63,080 nucleotides of DNA from F23-B02 sp045601285 (GTDB lineage: Bacteria > Bacillota > Clostridia > Oscillospirales > Oscillospiraceae). The position numbers were made by a program, and so were the translations under genes. The stretch lies in NCBI GenBank assembly GCA_045601285.1, contig JAZRZJ010000040.1, forward strand, positions 1-63,080, written 5' to 3'. The notes beneath the pieces are model-generated. The model made no database searches. It was given only the letters and a program-made list of their open reading frames with translations, and was not told the origin of the DNA. Position 1 is the stretch's first letter; each line of letters starts with the position of its first letter. This document shows, one piece after another, positions 32,108-39,830 of the stretch.

Positions 32108-33730
32108 ATGGCAAAGCAGATTATTTTCGGCGAGGAAGCCCGCAAGGCAATCGAGCGCGGCGTAAATCAGCTGGCAGATACAGTTAAAATCACTCTCGGT
32201 CCCAAGGGACGCAATGTTGTGCTGGATAAGAAGTTCGGCGCACCTCTCATCACCAATGACGGTGTAACCATCGCAAAGGAAATCGAGCTTGAGGACCCCT
32301 TTGAAAACATGGGCGCCCAGCTTATAAAGGAGGTCTCCACCAAGACCAACGACGTGGCGGGCGACGGCACCACCTCCGCAACGGTGCTTGCACAGGCAAT
32401 GATTAACGAAGGCCTTAAGAATCTTGCGGCAGGCGCAAACCCCATGACCATGAAGAAGGGCATCAAAAAGGCAACCGAAGCGGCTGTTGAGGCAATCCGC
32501 GCAGACTCCCAGCGCGTAAACGGCAGCGGCGATATTGCCCGTGTCGGCGCGATCTCCAGCGGCGACGAGGTGATCGGTGAGCTTATTGCCGAGGCAATGG
32601 AAAAGGTTTCTCAGAACGGCGTTATCACCATTGAGGAGAGCAAGACCGCAGAAACCTACAGCGAGGTCGTTGAGGGCATGCAGTTTGACCGCGGCTATCT
32701 CTCTCCCTACATGGCAACCGATATGGAAAAGATGGAGGCCGTTCTTGATGACGCACTCATTCTCGTAACCGATAAGAAGATTGCAAACATTCAGGAGATT
32801 CTGCCTCTGCTGGAGCAGGTTGTAAAGGCAGGCCGCAAGCTCCTCATCATCGCCGAGGACATTGAGGGCGAAGCCCTTGCCACCATCATTCTCAACAAGC
32901 TCCGCGGCACCTTTGTCTGCGTCTGCGTCAAGGCTCCGGGCTTCGGCGATCGCAGAAAAGAAATGCTGCAGGATATCGCCATTCTCACCGGCGGTCAGGT
33001 AATCTCCGCCGATCTGGGCATGGAGCTCCAGACAGCCGACCTGAATATGCTCGGTCAGGCACGTCAGGTCAAGGTCACCAAGGAAAACACCGTCATCGTT
33101 GACGGCGCAGGTGAGGCAGATGACATCAAGGCACGCATTGCCCAGATTTCCGCCCAGATTGAAACCACCAGCTCCGAATATGACCGTGAAAAGCTGCAGG
33201 AGCGTCTTGCAAAGCTGGCAGGCGGCGTAGCTGTCATCAAGGTCGGCGCGGCAACCGAAACCGAAATGAAGGAAAAGAAGCTGCGCATTGAGGACGCACT
33301 CAACGCAACCCGTGCTGCCGTTGAGGAAGGCATCGTCGCAGGCGGCGGCAGCGCTTATGTTGCAGCCTCCAAGGCAGCCGACGCACTGGTTGCAACCCTC
33401 GAGGGCGACGAAAAGACGGGCGCGGTTATGATTGCAAAGGCACTTAAGGCACCCATCATGCAGATCGCAGCCAACGCAGGTCTTGAGGGCGCTGTAATTC
33501 TCGATAAGGTATATAACAGCGCAGAAGCAAACTTCGGCTATGATGCGGCAAACGATGTTTACGGCAACATGGTTGAAATGGGCATCATCGATCCCACCAA
33601 GGTCTGCCGCAGCGCACTTGAGAATGCGGCTTCCGTTGCCTCCATGGTGCTCACCACCGAGAGCCTTGTAACCGACATTCCCACACCTCCCGCACCTGCT
33701 GCACCCGCACAGGACATGGGTATGTATTAA
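32108..33730 (+). CDS. groEL: Chaperonin GroEL
   Basis: A 540-residue ATP-driven folding chamber. ITLGPKGRNVVLDKKFG, the nucleotide loop GDGTTSATVLAQAM with its catalytic Asp, and EEGIVAGGGSAYV are all intact. The tail ends PAPAAPAQDMGMY, so the usual GGM repeats are replaced by a Pro/Ala-rich stretch. AGGAGGCATAACT precedes the ATG. CIRCE-controlled with groES. Confidence 0.97.
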   Translation: MAKQIIFGEEARKAIERGVNQLADTVKITLGPKGRNVVLDKKFGAPLITNDGVTIAKEIELEDPFENMGAQLIKEVSTKTNDVAGDGTTSATVLAQAMINEGLKNLAAGANPMTMKKGIKKATEAAVEAIRADSQRVNGSGDIARVGAISSGDEVIGELIAEAMEKVSQNGVITIEESKTAETYSEVVEGMQFDRGYLSPYMATDMEKMEAVLDDALILVTDKKIANIQEILPLLEQVVKAGRKLLIIAEDIEGEALATIILNKLRGTFVCVCVKAPGFGDRRKEMLQDIAILTGGQVISADLGMELQTADLNMLGQARQVKVTKENTVIVDGAGEADDIKARIAQISAQIETTSSEYDREKLQERLAKLAGGVAVIKVGAATETEMKEKKLRIEDALNATRAAVEEGIVAGGGSAYVAASKAADALVATLEGDEKTGAVMIAKALKAPIMQIAANAGLEGAVILDKVYNSAEANFGYDAANDVYGNMVEMGIIDPTKVCRSALENAASVASMVLTTESLVTDIPTPPAPAAPAQDMGMY

Positions 33731-33740
33731 TCAAAAAGGA

Positions 33741-33772
33741 AAAAGCTCCGAGGAAACTCGGAGCTTTTATAT
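33741..33772 (+). terminator. groESL terminator
   Basis: Stem AAGCTCCGAG / CTCGGAGCTT with loop GAAA and a short T-run, immediately after groEL. Confidence 0.85.
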
Positions 33773-33785
33773 AACGGAGATAAAA

Positions 33786-34298
33786 ATGAGAAAAGCCACG
33801 AAGGAACTGAGCCTTTCGGCGATGATGTGCGCCTTGGGAACGGTAATAATGTGCCTGGGAACTGCGATACCCGTGGGTACCTATGTCTGCCCTGTTTTTG
33901 CCTCTCTTGTGCTCATAGTGCTGCGGGAGGAATGCCGCAGAAGCTACGCATGGAGTGCCTGGGCGGTGATTTCCGCGCTGGCGCTGCTGCTTGCGCCCGA
34001 TAAAGAGGCGGCAATGCTCTTTGCGGTGCTGGGCTATTATCCCCTTGTTCAGCCTGCGCTGAACGGAATAAAGCCGAAAATTCTCGGCGCTGCGGTAAAG
34101 CTTCTGCTGTGTGCCGCGGCAGTTGCGGTAATGACGCTTGTTCTCGTAAAGCTTTTCATGCTCGAGGGACTCATGGCTGAGGGCGTGGGAATTTTCATTG
34201 CCACCGTTGTGCTCGGCATAGTGCTGTTTTTCGCCTATGACTATCTGCTTCCGCGCATGACGATTTTGTACCGAAACCGAATAAAAGGTAAAAAATAA
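33786..34298 (+). CDS. ECF S-component-like membrane protein
   Basis: A 170-residue protein of five or six hydrophobic helices. It opens RKATKELSLSAMMCALGTVI, a pattern shared with small S-component-like vitamin transporter subunits and related uncharacterised Clostridial membrane proteins. LAPDKEAAMLFAVLGYYPLV is a conserved-looking central loop. No AT module is nearby, so any transport role would need ECF subunits from elsewhere. GGAGATAAAA precedes the ATG. Family placement is tentative. Confidence 0.6.
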   Translation: MRKATKELSLSAMMCALGTVIMCLGTAIPVGTYVCPVFASLVLIVLREECRRSYAWSAWAVISALALLLAPDKEAAMLFAVLGYYPLVQPALNGIKPKILGAAVKLLLCAAAVAVMTLVLVKLFMLEGLMAEGVGIFIATVVLGIVLFFAYDYLLPRMTILYRNRIKGKK

Positions 34299-34345
34299 TC
34301 AGCCGGGCTTCAAACCCGCTGTCATTCTGAACATTGCGCCACCCT

Positions 34346-34396
34346 CATGGCCCCCTTGTCTAAAGGGGGCTGTCAGCGAAGCTGACTGGGGGATTC
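34346..34396 (+). repeat. 51-bp interspersed repeat, copy 1
   Basis: An identical copy lies near 51.85 kb. It contains two hairpins, CCCCCTTGTCTAAAGGGGG and GTCAGCGAAGCTGAC, ending GGGGGATTC. Non-coding. Confidence 0.9.
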
Positions 34397-34445
34397 TTTT
34401 GAAGTAATAATTAATAGTGAAGAGTAAATAGGTGGCATTGATAGG

Positions 34446-34523
34446 GCGGAACGGTCAAGACCGTTCCCTACGCTGAACACTATCATCCGCACTACTGTAG
34501 GAAACAGACTTGCCTGTTCCGCC
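34446..34523. repeat. BIME-like pair of inverted REP palindromes
   Basis: A reverse-oriented REP (34446-34471, hairpin GGAACGGTC/GACCGTTCC ending in CTAC) faces a forward REP (34497-34523, head GTAG). The same pair recurs near 53.65 kb. Confidence 0.8.
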
Positions 34524-34540
34524 TGCCTGCACTCAAACAA

Positions 34541-34570
34541 AAAACCGTGCATCTAATGATGCACGGTTTT
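34541..34570. terminator. Terminator downstream of the F420 ligase-like gene
   Basis: Stem AAAACCGTGCATC with loop TAAT and perfect complement, A- and T-rich flanks. It lies 10 bases beyond the minus-strand stop. Confidence 0.85.
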
Positions 34571-34579
34571 GCTTTTCAT

Positions 34580-35776
34580 TTACCACTCGGTAGTGTAGTT
34601 GTCGAAGTAGCCCTGAATGTAGACGATGGGAGTGCCCTTGTCGCCGCTGCCGGAGGTGAGATCGCAGAGAGAACCGATAAGGTCGGTGAGGCGGCGGGGG
34701 GTCGTACCCTCGGATGCCATGTTGCCCACGAGGTTCTCGTCCTTCTTCACGATTTCGGCCTTGATTGCCTCGCGGAGTGCTTCGCCGCTGAGCTCTGCGA
34801 AATCGTTGTCGGCGAGGTACTTGAGCTTCAGCTCATTGGGAGTTCCCTCAAGGCCTGCGGTGTAGGCGGGGGAAACAATGGGGTCAGCCAGCTCCCAAAT
34901 TTTGCCCACGGGGTCCTTGAAGGCACCGTCGCCGTAAACCATGACCTCAACAAGCTTGCCCGTTGCCTTGAGAATGTTGTCCTGAATTTCCTCAACAAGC
35001 TCCTGACAGTCGCGGGGGAAGAGCTTTACCTTGTCCTCGGTTGCCTTGTTGGTGCCGAGAAGACCGAACTTTTCGTTGTAGCCGCTGTTGTTCACGGGAG
35101 CGTTCATGATTTCGTCAAGACCGAAAACGCGCTCTGCGCCTGCGGCCTTCAGCATCTTCTTTGTGCGGAAGCGGGTGTGAATATCGCAGTTTATTACGTT
35201 CTTTGTGTAGTCAAGAATTGCGGTTGCTCTGTTGGCAAAAATAATCTCAACCTCTGCGCCGCTTTCGGTGATAAGGTCGGAGTAGTACTGAACGTAGTCA
35301 ACTCCGGTGAAGCGGTGCTTGCCGTAGCCGAAAAGCTCACGGTATTTCTCAAGGGTGAGAACATCGCGGTAGGGGTCAACGCCCTTTTCGTCAAGCTGGT
35401 CAAGGTCAACAAGGTGATTGCCCACCTCGTCGGAGGGATAGGACAGCATGAGAACGATTTTCTTTGCGCCCTTTGCAATACCGCGGAGGCAGATTGCGAA
35501 GCGGTTGCGGGAAAGAATGGGGAAGATAACGCCTACGGTCTCTCCGCCGAGCTTTGCCTTGACGTCGGCGGCAATGTCGTCAACGGTGGCGTAGTTGCCC
35601 TGAGCACGTGCAACGATAGCTTCGGTCATGGCAACGATGTCGCGGTTGCGGACGGAGAAGCCCTCCTGCGCAGAGGATTCGAGAACGGTTTCGGTTACGA
35701 TTTTTACAAGGTCGTCGCCCTCGCGGATAATGGGAGCGCGCAGACCTCTGGATACGGTGCCTACCATACGGCTCAT
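34580..35776 (-). CDS. Coenzyme F420-0:L-glutamate ligase-like protein
   Basis: A 398-residue protein with the F420 ligase domain (PF01996 type) in the first half. TVSRGLRAPIIREGDDLVKI and DIVAMTEAIVARAQGNYAT are the conserved substrate and metal-site segments. In true CofE this domain adds glutamate to F420-0. Clostridia of this kind are not known to make F420, and no cof/fbi gene is nearby, so the acceptor is probably different. The C-terminal half (IWELADPIVSPAYTAG) is specific to this longer group. AGAGGT precedes the start. Confidence 0.8.
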   Translation of the reverse strand: MSRMVGTVSRGLRAPIIREGDDLVKIVTETVLESSAQEGFSVRNRDIVAMTEAIVARAQGNYATVDDIAADVKAKLGGETVGVIFPILSRNRFAICLRGIAKGAKKIVLMLSYPSDEVGNHLVDLDQLDEKGVDPYRDVLTLEKYRELFGYGKHRFTGVDYVQYYSDLITESGAEVEIIFANRATAILDYTKNVINCDIHTRFRTKKMLKAAGAERVFGLDEIMNAPVNNSGYNEKFGLLGTNKATEDKVKLFPRDCQELVEEIQDNILKATGKLVEVMVYGDGAFKDPVGKIWELADPIVSPAYTAGLEGTPNELKLKYLADNDFAELSGEALREAIKAEIVKKDENLVGNMASEGTTPRRLTDLIGSLCDLTSGSGDKGTPIVYIQGYFDNYTTEW

Positions 35777-35977
35777 AAGAAATACCTCTATTCAGCATAA
35801 AAATGCCATGGATTTTTTAACGGAAGGATTATACAGCATGCGTTTTATGATTGCAATAGCAAAGAAAAATATTCGGCATTTTATAAAAAGCCACGCTTTT
35901 AATATGCCCCTGCTTTTATGTGATATAATGTAAATAAATGGTCTTTGCGTATCAGACGTGAAGATAAGTGCATAAAG

Positions 35978-36008
35978 TGAAAAACGGCAGCGCGTCGCAC
36001 TGCCGTTT
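35978..36008 (-). terminator. Terminator of the small hypothetical gene
   Basis: Stem AAACGGCAG / CTGCCGTTT with a 9-base loop and T5 on the minus strand, starting 3 bases after the stop codon. Confidence 0.8.
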
Positions 36009-36010
36009 CC

Positions 36011-36181
36011 TTATATTTCGGGAATAAAACGCACGGCGCGGCTTTTTTCGCAGCGCGGCAGAATGCAGATTTTTTCCCCGGGCTTTATTTCCGCGGAAAT
36101 GGGCGGAGCGTCTTCGTCGGATTTCTCCGTCACCCTTGCCCATATATCATTGAAATTCCGAAAATCCATTGCTTCGTCCAT
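36011..36181 (-). CDS. Small hypothetical protein, 56 residues
   Basis: No family recognised. The product MDEAMDFRNFNDIWARV... is acidic at the N-terminus and basic with two cysteines (ILPRCEKSRAVRF) at the C-terminus. No membrane helix or signal. It is supported by GGTGAG five bases before the ATG and by its own terminator immediately after the stop. A longer in-frame start six codons upstream is possible. It is divergent from rsmE. Confidence 0.5.
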   Translation of the reverse strand: MDEAMDFRNFNDIWARVTEKSDEDAPPISAEIKPGEKICILPRCEKSRAVRFIPEI

Positions 36182-36272
36182 GTAACTCACCCGAAACATT
36201 CTATGCCCCGTCTTGCATTAAGGTGCCGGGTGTGAGATAATAATATAAAAAATTCTGAACGAGGTAAAACCC

Positions 36273-37004
36273 ATGCCCAGATTTTTCATGCTCGGAACAA
36301 ACGAACTCAAGGGAACCGCCATTATAACGGGACGTGATGCGGAGCACGTGCGCGTTCTGCGTCTGCGCCCCGGGGAAAAAATAACCATCTGCGACGGAAA
36401 GGGAACGGACTATAACTGCCGTCTTATCCGTTCCGACAAGGACGAGGCCGAGGCGGAGATAATAGAGGTCGTGCCCTGCAGGGCGGAGCCCACGGTGAAA
36501 ACCTCCGTGCTCTGCGGACTGCCCAAGGGCGACAAGACGGATTATATCATTCAGAAATCCGTTGAGGCGGGAGCCTCGGAGATAGTGTTTTTCTATTCCG
36601 ACCGCTGCATAGCCAAGCCCGATACGGCGGATAAGAAAATCGAGCGCTGGCAGCGCATTTCCGAGGAGGCCGCAAAGCAGTCGGGCAGGGGAATAATCCC
36701 AGAGGTGAAGTGGCTGTCCACATTTACGGAGGCGCTTAATCATGCAATGCAGACGGAGCTGCCGCTGCTCATGTACGAAACTGGTGAGCGGGAGAGGTTT
36801 TCCGAGGCGCTGAAAAACGCGAAAAGCGTAAAATCCGCCGCTGTCATAACGGGGCCCGAGGGCGGATTTGAAAAGTATGAGGCAGATATGGCAAAGGCCT
36901 GCGGCATACACATCTGCTCCATGGGCGAGCGCATACTGCGCTGCGAAACCGCACCGATCGTCGCCCTGACCGCACTCATGTATGAAAGCGGAAATCTTGA
37001 TTAA
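36273..37004 (+). CDS. rsmE: 16S rRNA (uracil(1498)-N(3))-methyltransferase
   Basis: Methylates N3 of U1498 in the 30S decoding site, using SAM in a knotted SPOUT fold. The 243-residue protein starts MPRFFMLGTNELKG. The PUA-like N-domain HVRVLRLRPGE is followed by KGDKTDYIIQKSVEAGASEI, then the knot motifs ITGPEGGF and LRCETAPIVALT. AACGAGGTAAAACCC precedes the start. Stand-alone gene closed by a terminator. Confidence 0.95.
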   Translation: MPRFFMLGTNELKGTAIITGRDAEHVRVLRLRPGEKITICDGKGTDYNCRLIRSDKDEAEAEIIEVVPCRAEPTVKTSVLCGLPKGDKTDYIIQKSVEAGASEIVFFYSDRCIAKPDTADKKIERWQRISEEAAKQSGRGIIPEVKWLSTFTEALNHAMQTELPLLMYETGERERFSEALKNAKSVKSAAVITGPEGGFEKYEADMAKACGIHICSMGERILRCETAPIVALTALMYESGNLD

Positions 37005-37031
37005 AAAAGAGCACCTGTCGGTGCTCTTTTT
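37003..37031. terminator. Bidirectional terminator, copy 1
   Basis: Stem GAGCACC / GGTGCTC with loop TGTC between A6 and T5. The same hairpin occurs again on the far side of the MerR-RDD gene at 38764. Confidence 0.88.
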
Positions 37032-38440
37032 CAGTTTATTGTAATTTCCGCGTGGCAGGTGCCGGTGCCTTCCATCCACAAGGTGAACTCGTCGCTGATC
37101 ACCCAGTTAAAGCTTACGTTGTGCATACTGCTGTAATCACCGACAAAGGTGTTGCTTTGCTGCAGCTGTTTCAGCTTTGTCCATTCAAAGCTGCAGGGAT
37201 TAAAATCCTCCTGCGACATGATTGCCGCATAACATGCGAATACAAAGGCAGCCTCGTTGTGATCCAGGGCATCTATGTTGCCATAGTAAGGATTATCCTC
37301 ACCCCACTCAATGTCCATAATGATTTTTGTGATGTTGCCGTCACTGTCGGTGATAAACTGAAAATCCGCCGGCGGCTCAATGCCCCCGACCTCCCAGTCG
37401 GAGTAAACTGCATACCAGTTTCCGTTTTCGTCAAGGTTGTAATAGTAATTGTCGGGATTGTAGATGTCACTGTAGAAATTGTAGTTTTCGCAGAATTCCG
37501 CCACGGTGAGCTCTCCGCGGTTGGGCGGCAGACGGGAGATGTTTTCGCAGAAAAACTGCGGCACAGCCAGCAGCAGCAACAGGGCAAGGCAGGCAATGAG
37601 CTTCAGGTCCGTGGTGTTGCGGTAGGTGTAGCTGATGTTCTCGTCCCATGCCAGCTCGTTCTTATTGCACTTTTTGCAGCTGATGATATTGAGAATAATG
37701 CCTACGATGGGAACACCCAAACCCATACCCTCAAGGAACATATGCGCAAGACGCTTCAGGGCGGCAAGGTAGGAAAGCTTGTTGCCGTCCTCGTCATATA
37801 CGTATATTCCCGTGATGAGCTTGCCCAAGGTGGTGCCGAAAAAGTGAATGAGCAGCGGCTCAATTAGGAACATGAAGGCAAAGGCGCAGTAGCTTACGGC
37901 AAGACCGCTGATGCCGCCAAGAGAATCCACATTCTTTCCCGGAAGCACAAAGAAAACCAAAATGGAGAGTATGGTGTAAACGGATATGTCAAGGCTTCTG
38001 GCGAAGTATCTGTACCATGGGTGCGGCTCGTAGGGGATGGCATCGGTGTTGAGGTATTCGTCGGAAACCGCCTGCGGAGCGTGAAGCTGTGTGAGGTACT
38101 TTGCCGCATCTAAGGATTCATATTCCGCACCGTCATCATAGATGCTGCGGCACACTCTGTCGGCGTGGGAGATGTTATCCTGCTCAGCGGCAAATAGTTC
38201 AAACTGCGCTTCGAGAATGGCACGCATGTCCTCCGTACCGTCCTGCAATCCGCGTATTTTTTCTATCGGCACCATGAGCTCCCGCAGGAGCTTTATCTTC
38301 ATGAGTGTTTCGATGTTGTTCTCCGTATAGTCGCGGTAGCCGTTTTCCAACCGAGACGGAGTGATAAGTCCTTCACCTTCGTAGTATCTTATGTTGGCTT
38401 TTGTGAGACCGGTTTTTGCTTCAACTGTACTTATGTTCAT
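37031..38440 (-). CDS. MerR-type regulator fused to an RDD-like membrane domain
   Basis: A 469-residue fusion. Residues 1-70 are a MerR winged helix (STVEAKTGLTKANIRYYEGEGL, then YRDYTENNIETLMKIKLLRE). A helical linker leads to membrane helices at about 145-265 with the RDD-family look (RYFARSLDISVYTIL, FFGTTLGKLITGIYVYDEDG, AALKRLAHMF). Another helix near 280-300 precedes an acidic Tyr/Asn-rich domain of 165 residues, probably outside the cell. It may be a one-piece transmembrane sensor acting on DNA at the membrane. No effector or target is evident. Confidence 0.82.
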   Translation of the reverse strand: MNISTVEAKTGLTKANIRYYEGEGLITPSRLENGYRDYTENNIETLMKIKLLRELMVPIEKIRGLQDGTEDMRAILEAQFELFAAEQDNISHADRVCRSIYDDGAEYESLDAAKYLTQLHAPQAVSDEYLNTDAIPYEPHPWYRYFARSLDISVYTILSILVFFVLPGKNVDSLGGISGLAVSYCAFAFMFLIEPLLIHFFGTTLGKLITGIYVYDEDGNKLSYLAALKRLAHMFLEGMGLGVPIVGIILNIISCKKCNKNELAWDENISYTYRNTTDLKLIACLALLLLLAVPQFFCENISRLPPNRGELTVAEFCENYNFYSDIYNPDNYYYNLDENGNWYAVYSDWEVGGIEPPADFQFITDSDGNITKIIMDIEWGEDNPYYGNIDALDHNEAAFVFACYAAIMSQEDFNPCSFEWTKLKQLQQSNTFVGDYSSMHNVSFNWVISDEFTLWMEGTGTCHAEITIN

Positions 38441-38602
38441 GCTTCTGCCTCCTTTCTGACATCATCATAGGGTATAAAGCAGGTTTAAAGTCAAGAGGTA
38501 TTTAATAAATTTTTGAAAAAGCCTTCTCATTTAGGAAAAAGGGAACTGCGCTTGCGCTGTGGATAAGGTGTCACAGCCGTTGCAATCCGCATCTCGTGTA
38601 TT

Positions 38603-38744
38603 GAGATTCTTCGCTTCGCTCAGAATGACAGCGTTGGTCTTGGATAATACATATCGGCAAGAGCGGAGCTCTTGCCCTACGGTAAATTATACGCATCTGC
38701 TCACCTCACCTGTCATTCTGAGGAGCACAGCGACGAAGAATCTC
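38603..38744. repeat. Cluster of interspersed repeats in a 355-base gap
   Basis: The gap between the MerR-RDD and DUF2804 genes holds no gene. It contains a reverse TGTCATTCTGAGCGAAGCG-type unit (38603-38630), a reverse REP with CTAC end (38655-38680, hairpin GGCAAGAGC/GCTCTTGCC), and a forward TGTCATTCTGAGGAGC variant (38711-38744). Confidence 0.8.
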
Positions 38745-38763
38745 CTAAACCCTGATTCCTCAT

Positions 38764-38792
38764 AAAAAAGAGCACCTGTCGGTGCTCTTTTT
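38764..38792. terminator. Terminator after the DUF2804 gene, copy 2
   Basis: Same GAGCACC-TGTC-GGTGCTC hairpin with A6 and T5 flanks as at 37003. It sits 3 bases beyond the DUF2804 stop on the minus strand. Confidence 0.88.
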
Positions 38793-38795
38793 AAT

Positions 38796-39827
38796 TTACC
38801 ACTTGTTTTCAACTTTTTCTGCGAATCCGGGGAAGTCTTTTATCTCGATGACCTTGCCGTCGTCGAGAACTGCCTTGCCGGTGAAAAGACCAAAGACCTG
38901 ATGCTGATCGCTCTTGATGAGCTTCACATCGGTGCAGGAGGCGCGGTCAAGCACGGGTGAGAAGTCCATCTCAAAGCGTCCGTCATCGGAGGTGAAGGTC
39001 CAGGGGGAGAGGAAGTCCTTTTCATCGCCGGGGATATTGAACTTCACCTGGCTGAGCTTATGCGCCTTGCCGCCGTAAAACAGCATATTCTCGCTGGCGG
39101 CGGAGGTGTTGCCGAAGCCGTAGCCGATGTTCCAGCCAAAAGGCACTCCGTCAACGGCACCGGAAGCGGAGCCCCAGTACCATGTGTTGTGATAGGTCCA
39201 TACGCCGCGTCCCCAGTCGAGAACGGCGAAGCTTTCCTCGGGGTCAAAGACGTAGGTTTTGCCGTCATAGGTGCATTCGCCCTTGGCGCGCAGGCAGTTT
39301 ATCTTTTGATTGTAGTAGAAGCGGCCCTTGTCATTGAAGGGAGTGCAGATTACCATGCTCTCCTCGGGCTCGTCGAAAAGCTCGACCTTTGCGGTGAGTT
39401 TGCCCGCAGGACCGAATTTATCCATCTCCGCGGAGAGAATGCGCCTGCCGCTGCCGTCGTTGAGAAAGCTCATTTTGTAGCCCTTGCCCTCGGCAACTGT
39501 GTCGCCGACTGCGCTTGTTTCGGGAAGCTTGCGGCTGCCCAGAGGCATGAAGCACATGGGGCTGTTGGTTATCTCCCAGCCCTCTTCAAAGTTCAGGAGG
39601 CTTATGGAGTCAAGCCCCATGTAGCCGTTGTCGTCAATGGTGAGAGCAAGTGCAAATCTGCCGTTGTTGATGAGGTAGTAGTCCCATTCCTTGATGCGCA
39701 GACCGCCTGCCTTGATATCCGCGCGGCGATAAACGGGGAGAAGCTTTTTTGCAAAGCCCGGCTCGGTGAGGTTGCCCTTTTCGTCAAGCAGAGGAATTTC
39801 CTTTGTAATCTCGTGCTGATTGCTCAT
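38796..39827 (-). CDS. DUF2804 domain-containing protein
   Basis: A 343-residue soluble protein of the DUF2804 family. Conserved segments are HEITKEIPLLDEKGNLTEPG at the start, the central EESFAVLDWGRGVWTYHNTW and SASGAVDGVPFGWNIGYGFG. No signal peptide. Relatives have a beta-rich fold resembling lipocalin or hydroxyneurosporene synthase-like proteins, but no activity is proven. The ribosome site GGAGATTTAAGCC overlaps the preceding DnaC-like stop, so it is coupled to the replication-loader genes though unrelated in function. Confidence 0.85.
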   Translation of the reverse strand: MSNQHEITKEIPLLDEKGNLTEPGFAKKLLPVYRRADIKAGGLRIKEWDYYLINNGRFALALTIDDNGYMGLDSISLLNFEEGWEITNSPMCFMPLGSRKLPETSAVGDTVAEGKGYKMSFLNDGSGRRILSAEMDKFGPAGKLTAKVELFDEPEESMVICTPFNDKGRFYYNQKINCLRAKGECTYDGKTYVFDPEESFAVLDWGRGVWTYHNTWYWGSASGAVDGVPFGWNIGYGFGNTSAASENMLFYGGKAHKLSQVKFNIPGDEKDFLSPWTFTSDDGRFEMDFSPVLDRASCTDVKLIKSDQHQVFGLFTGKAVLDDGKVIEIKDFPGFAEKVENKW

Positions 39828-39830
39828 GGC

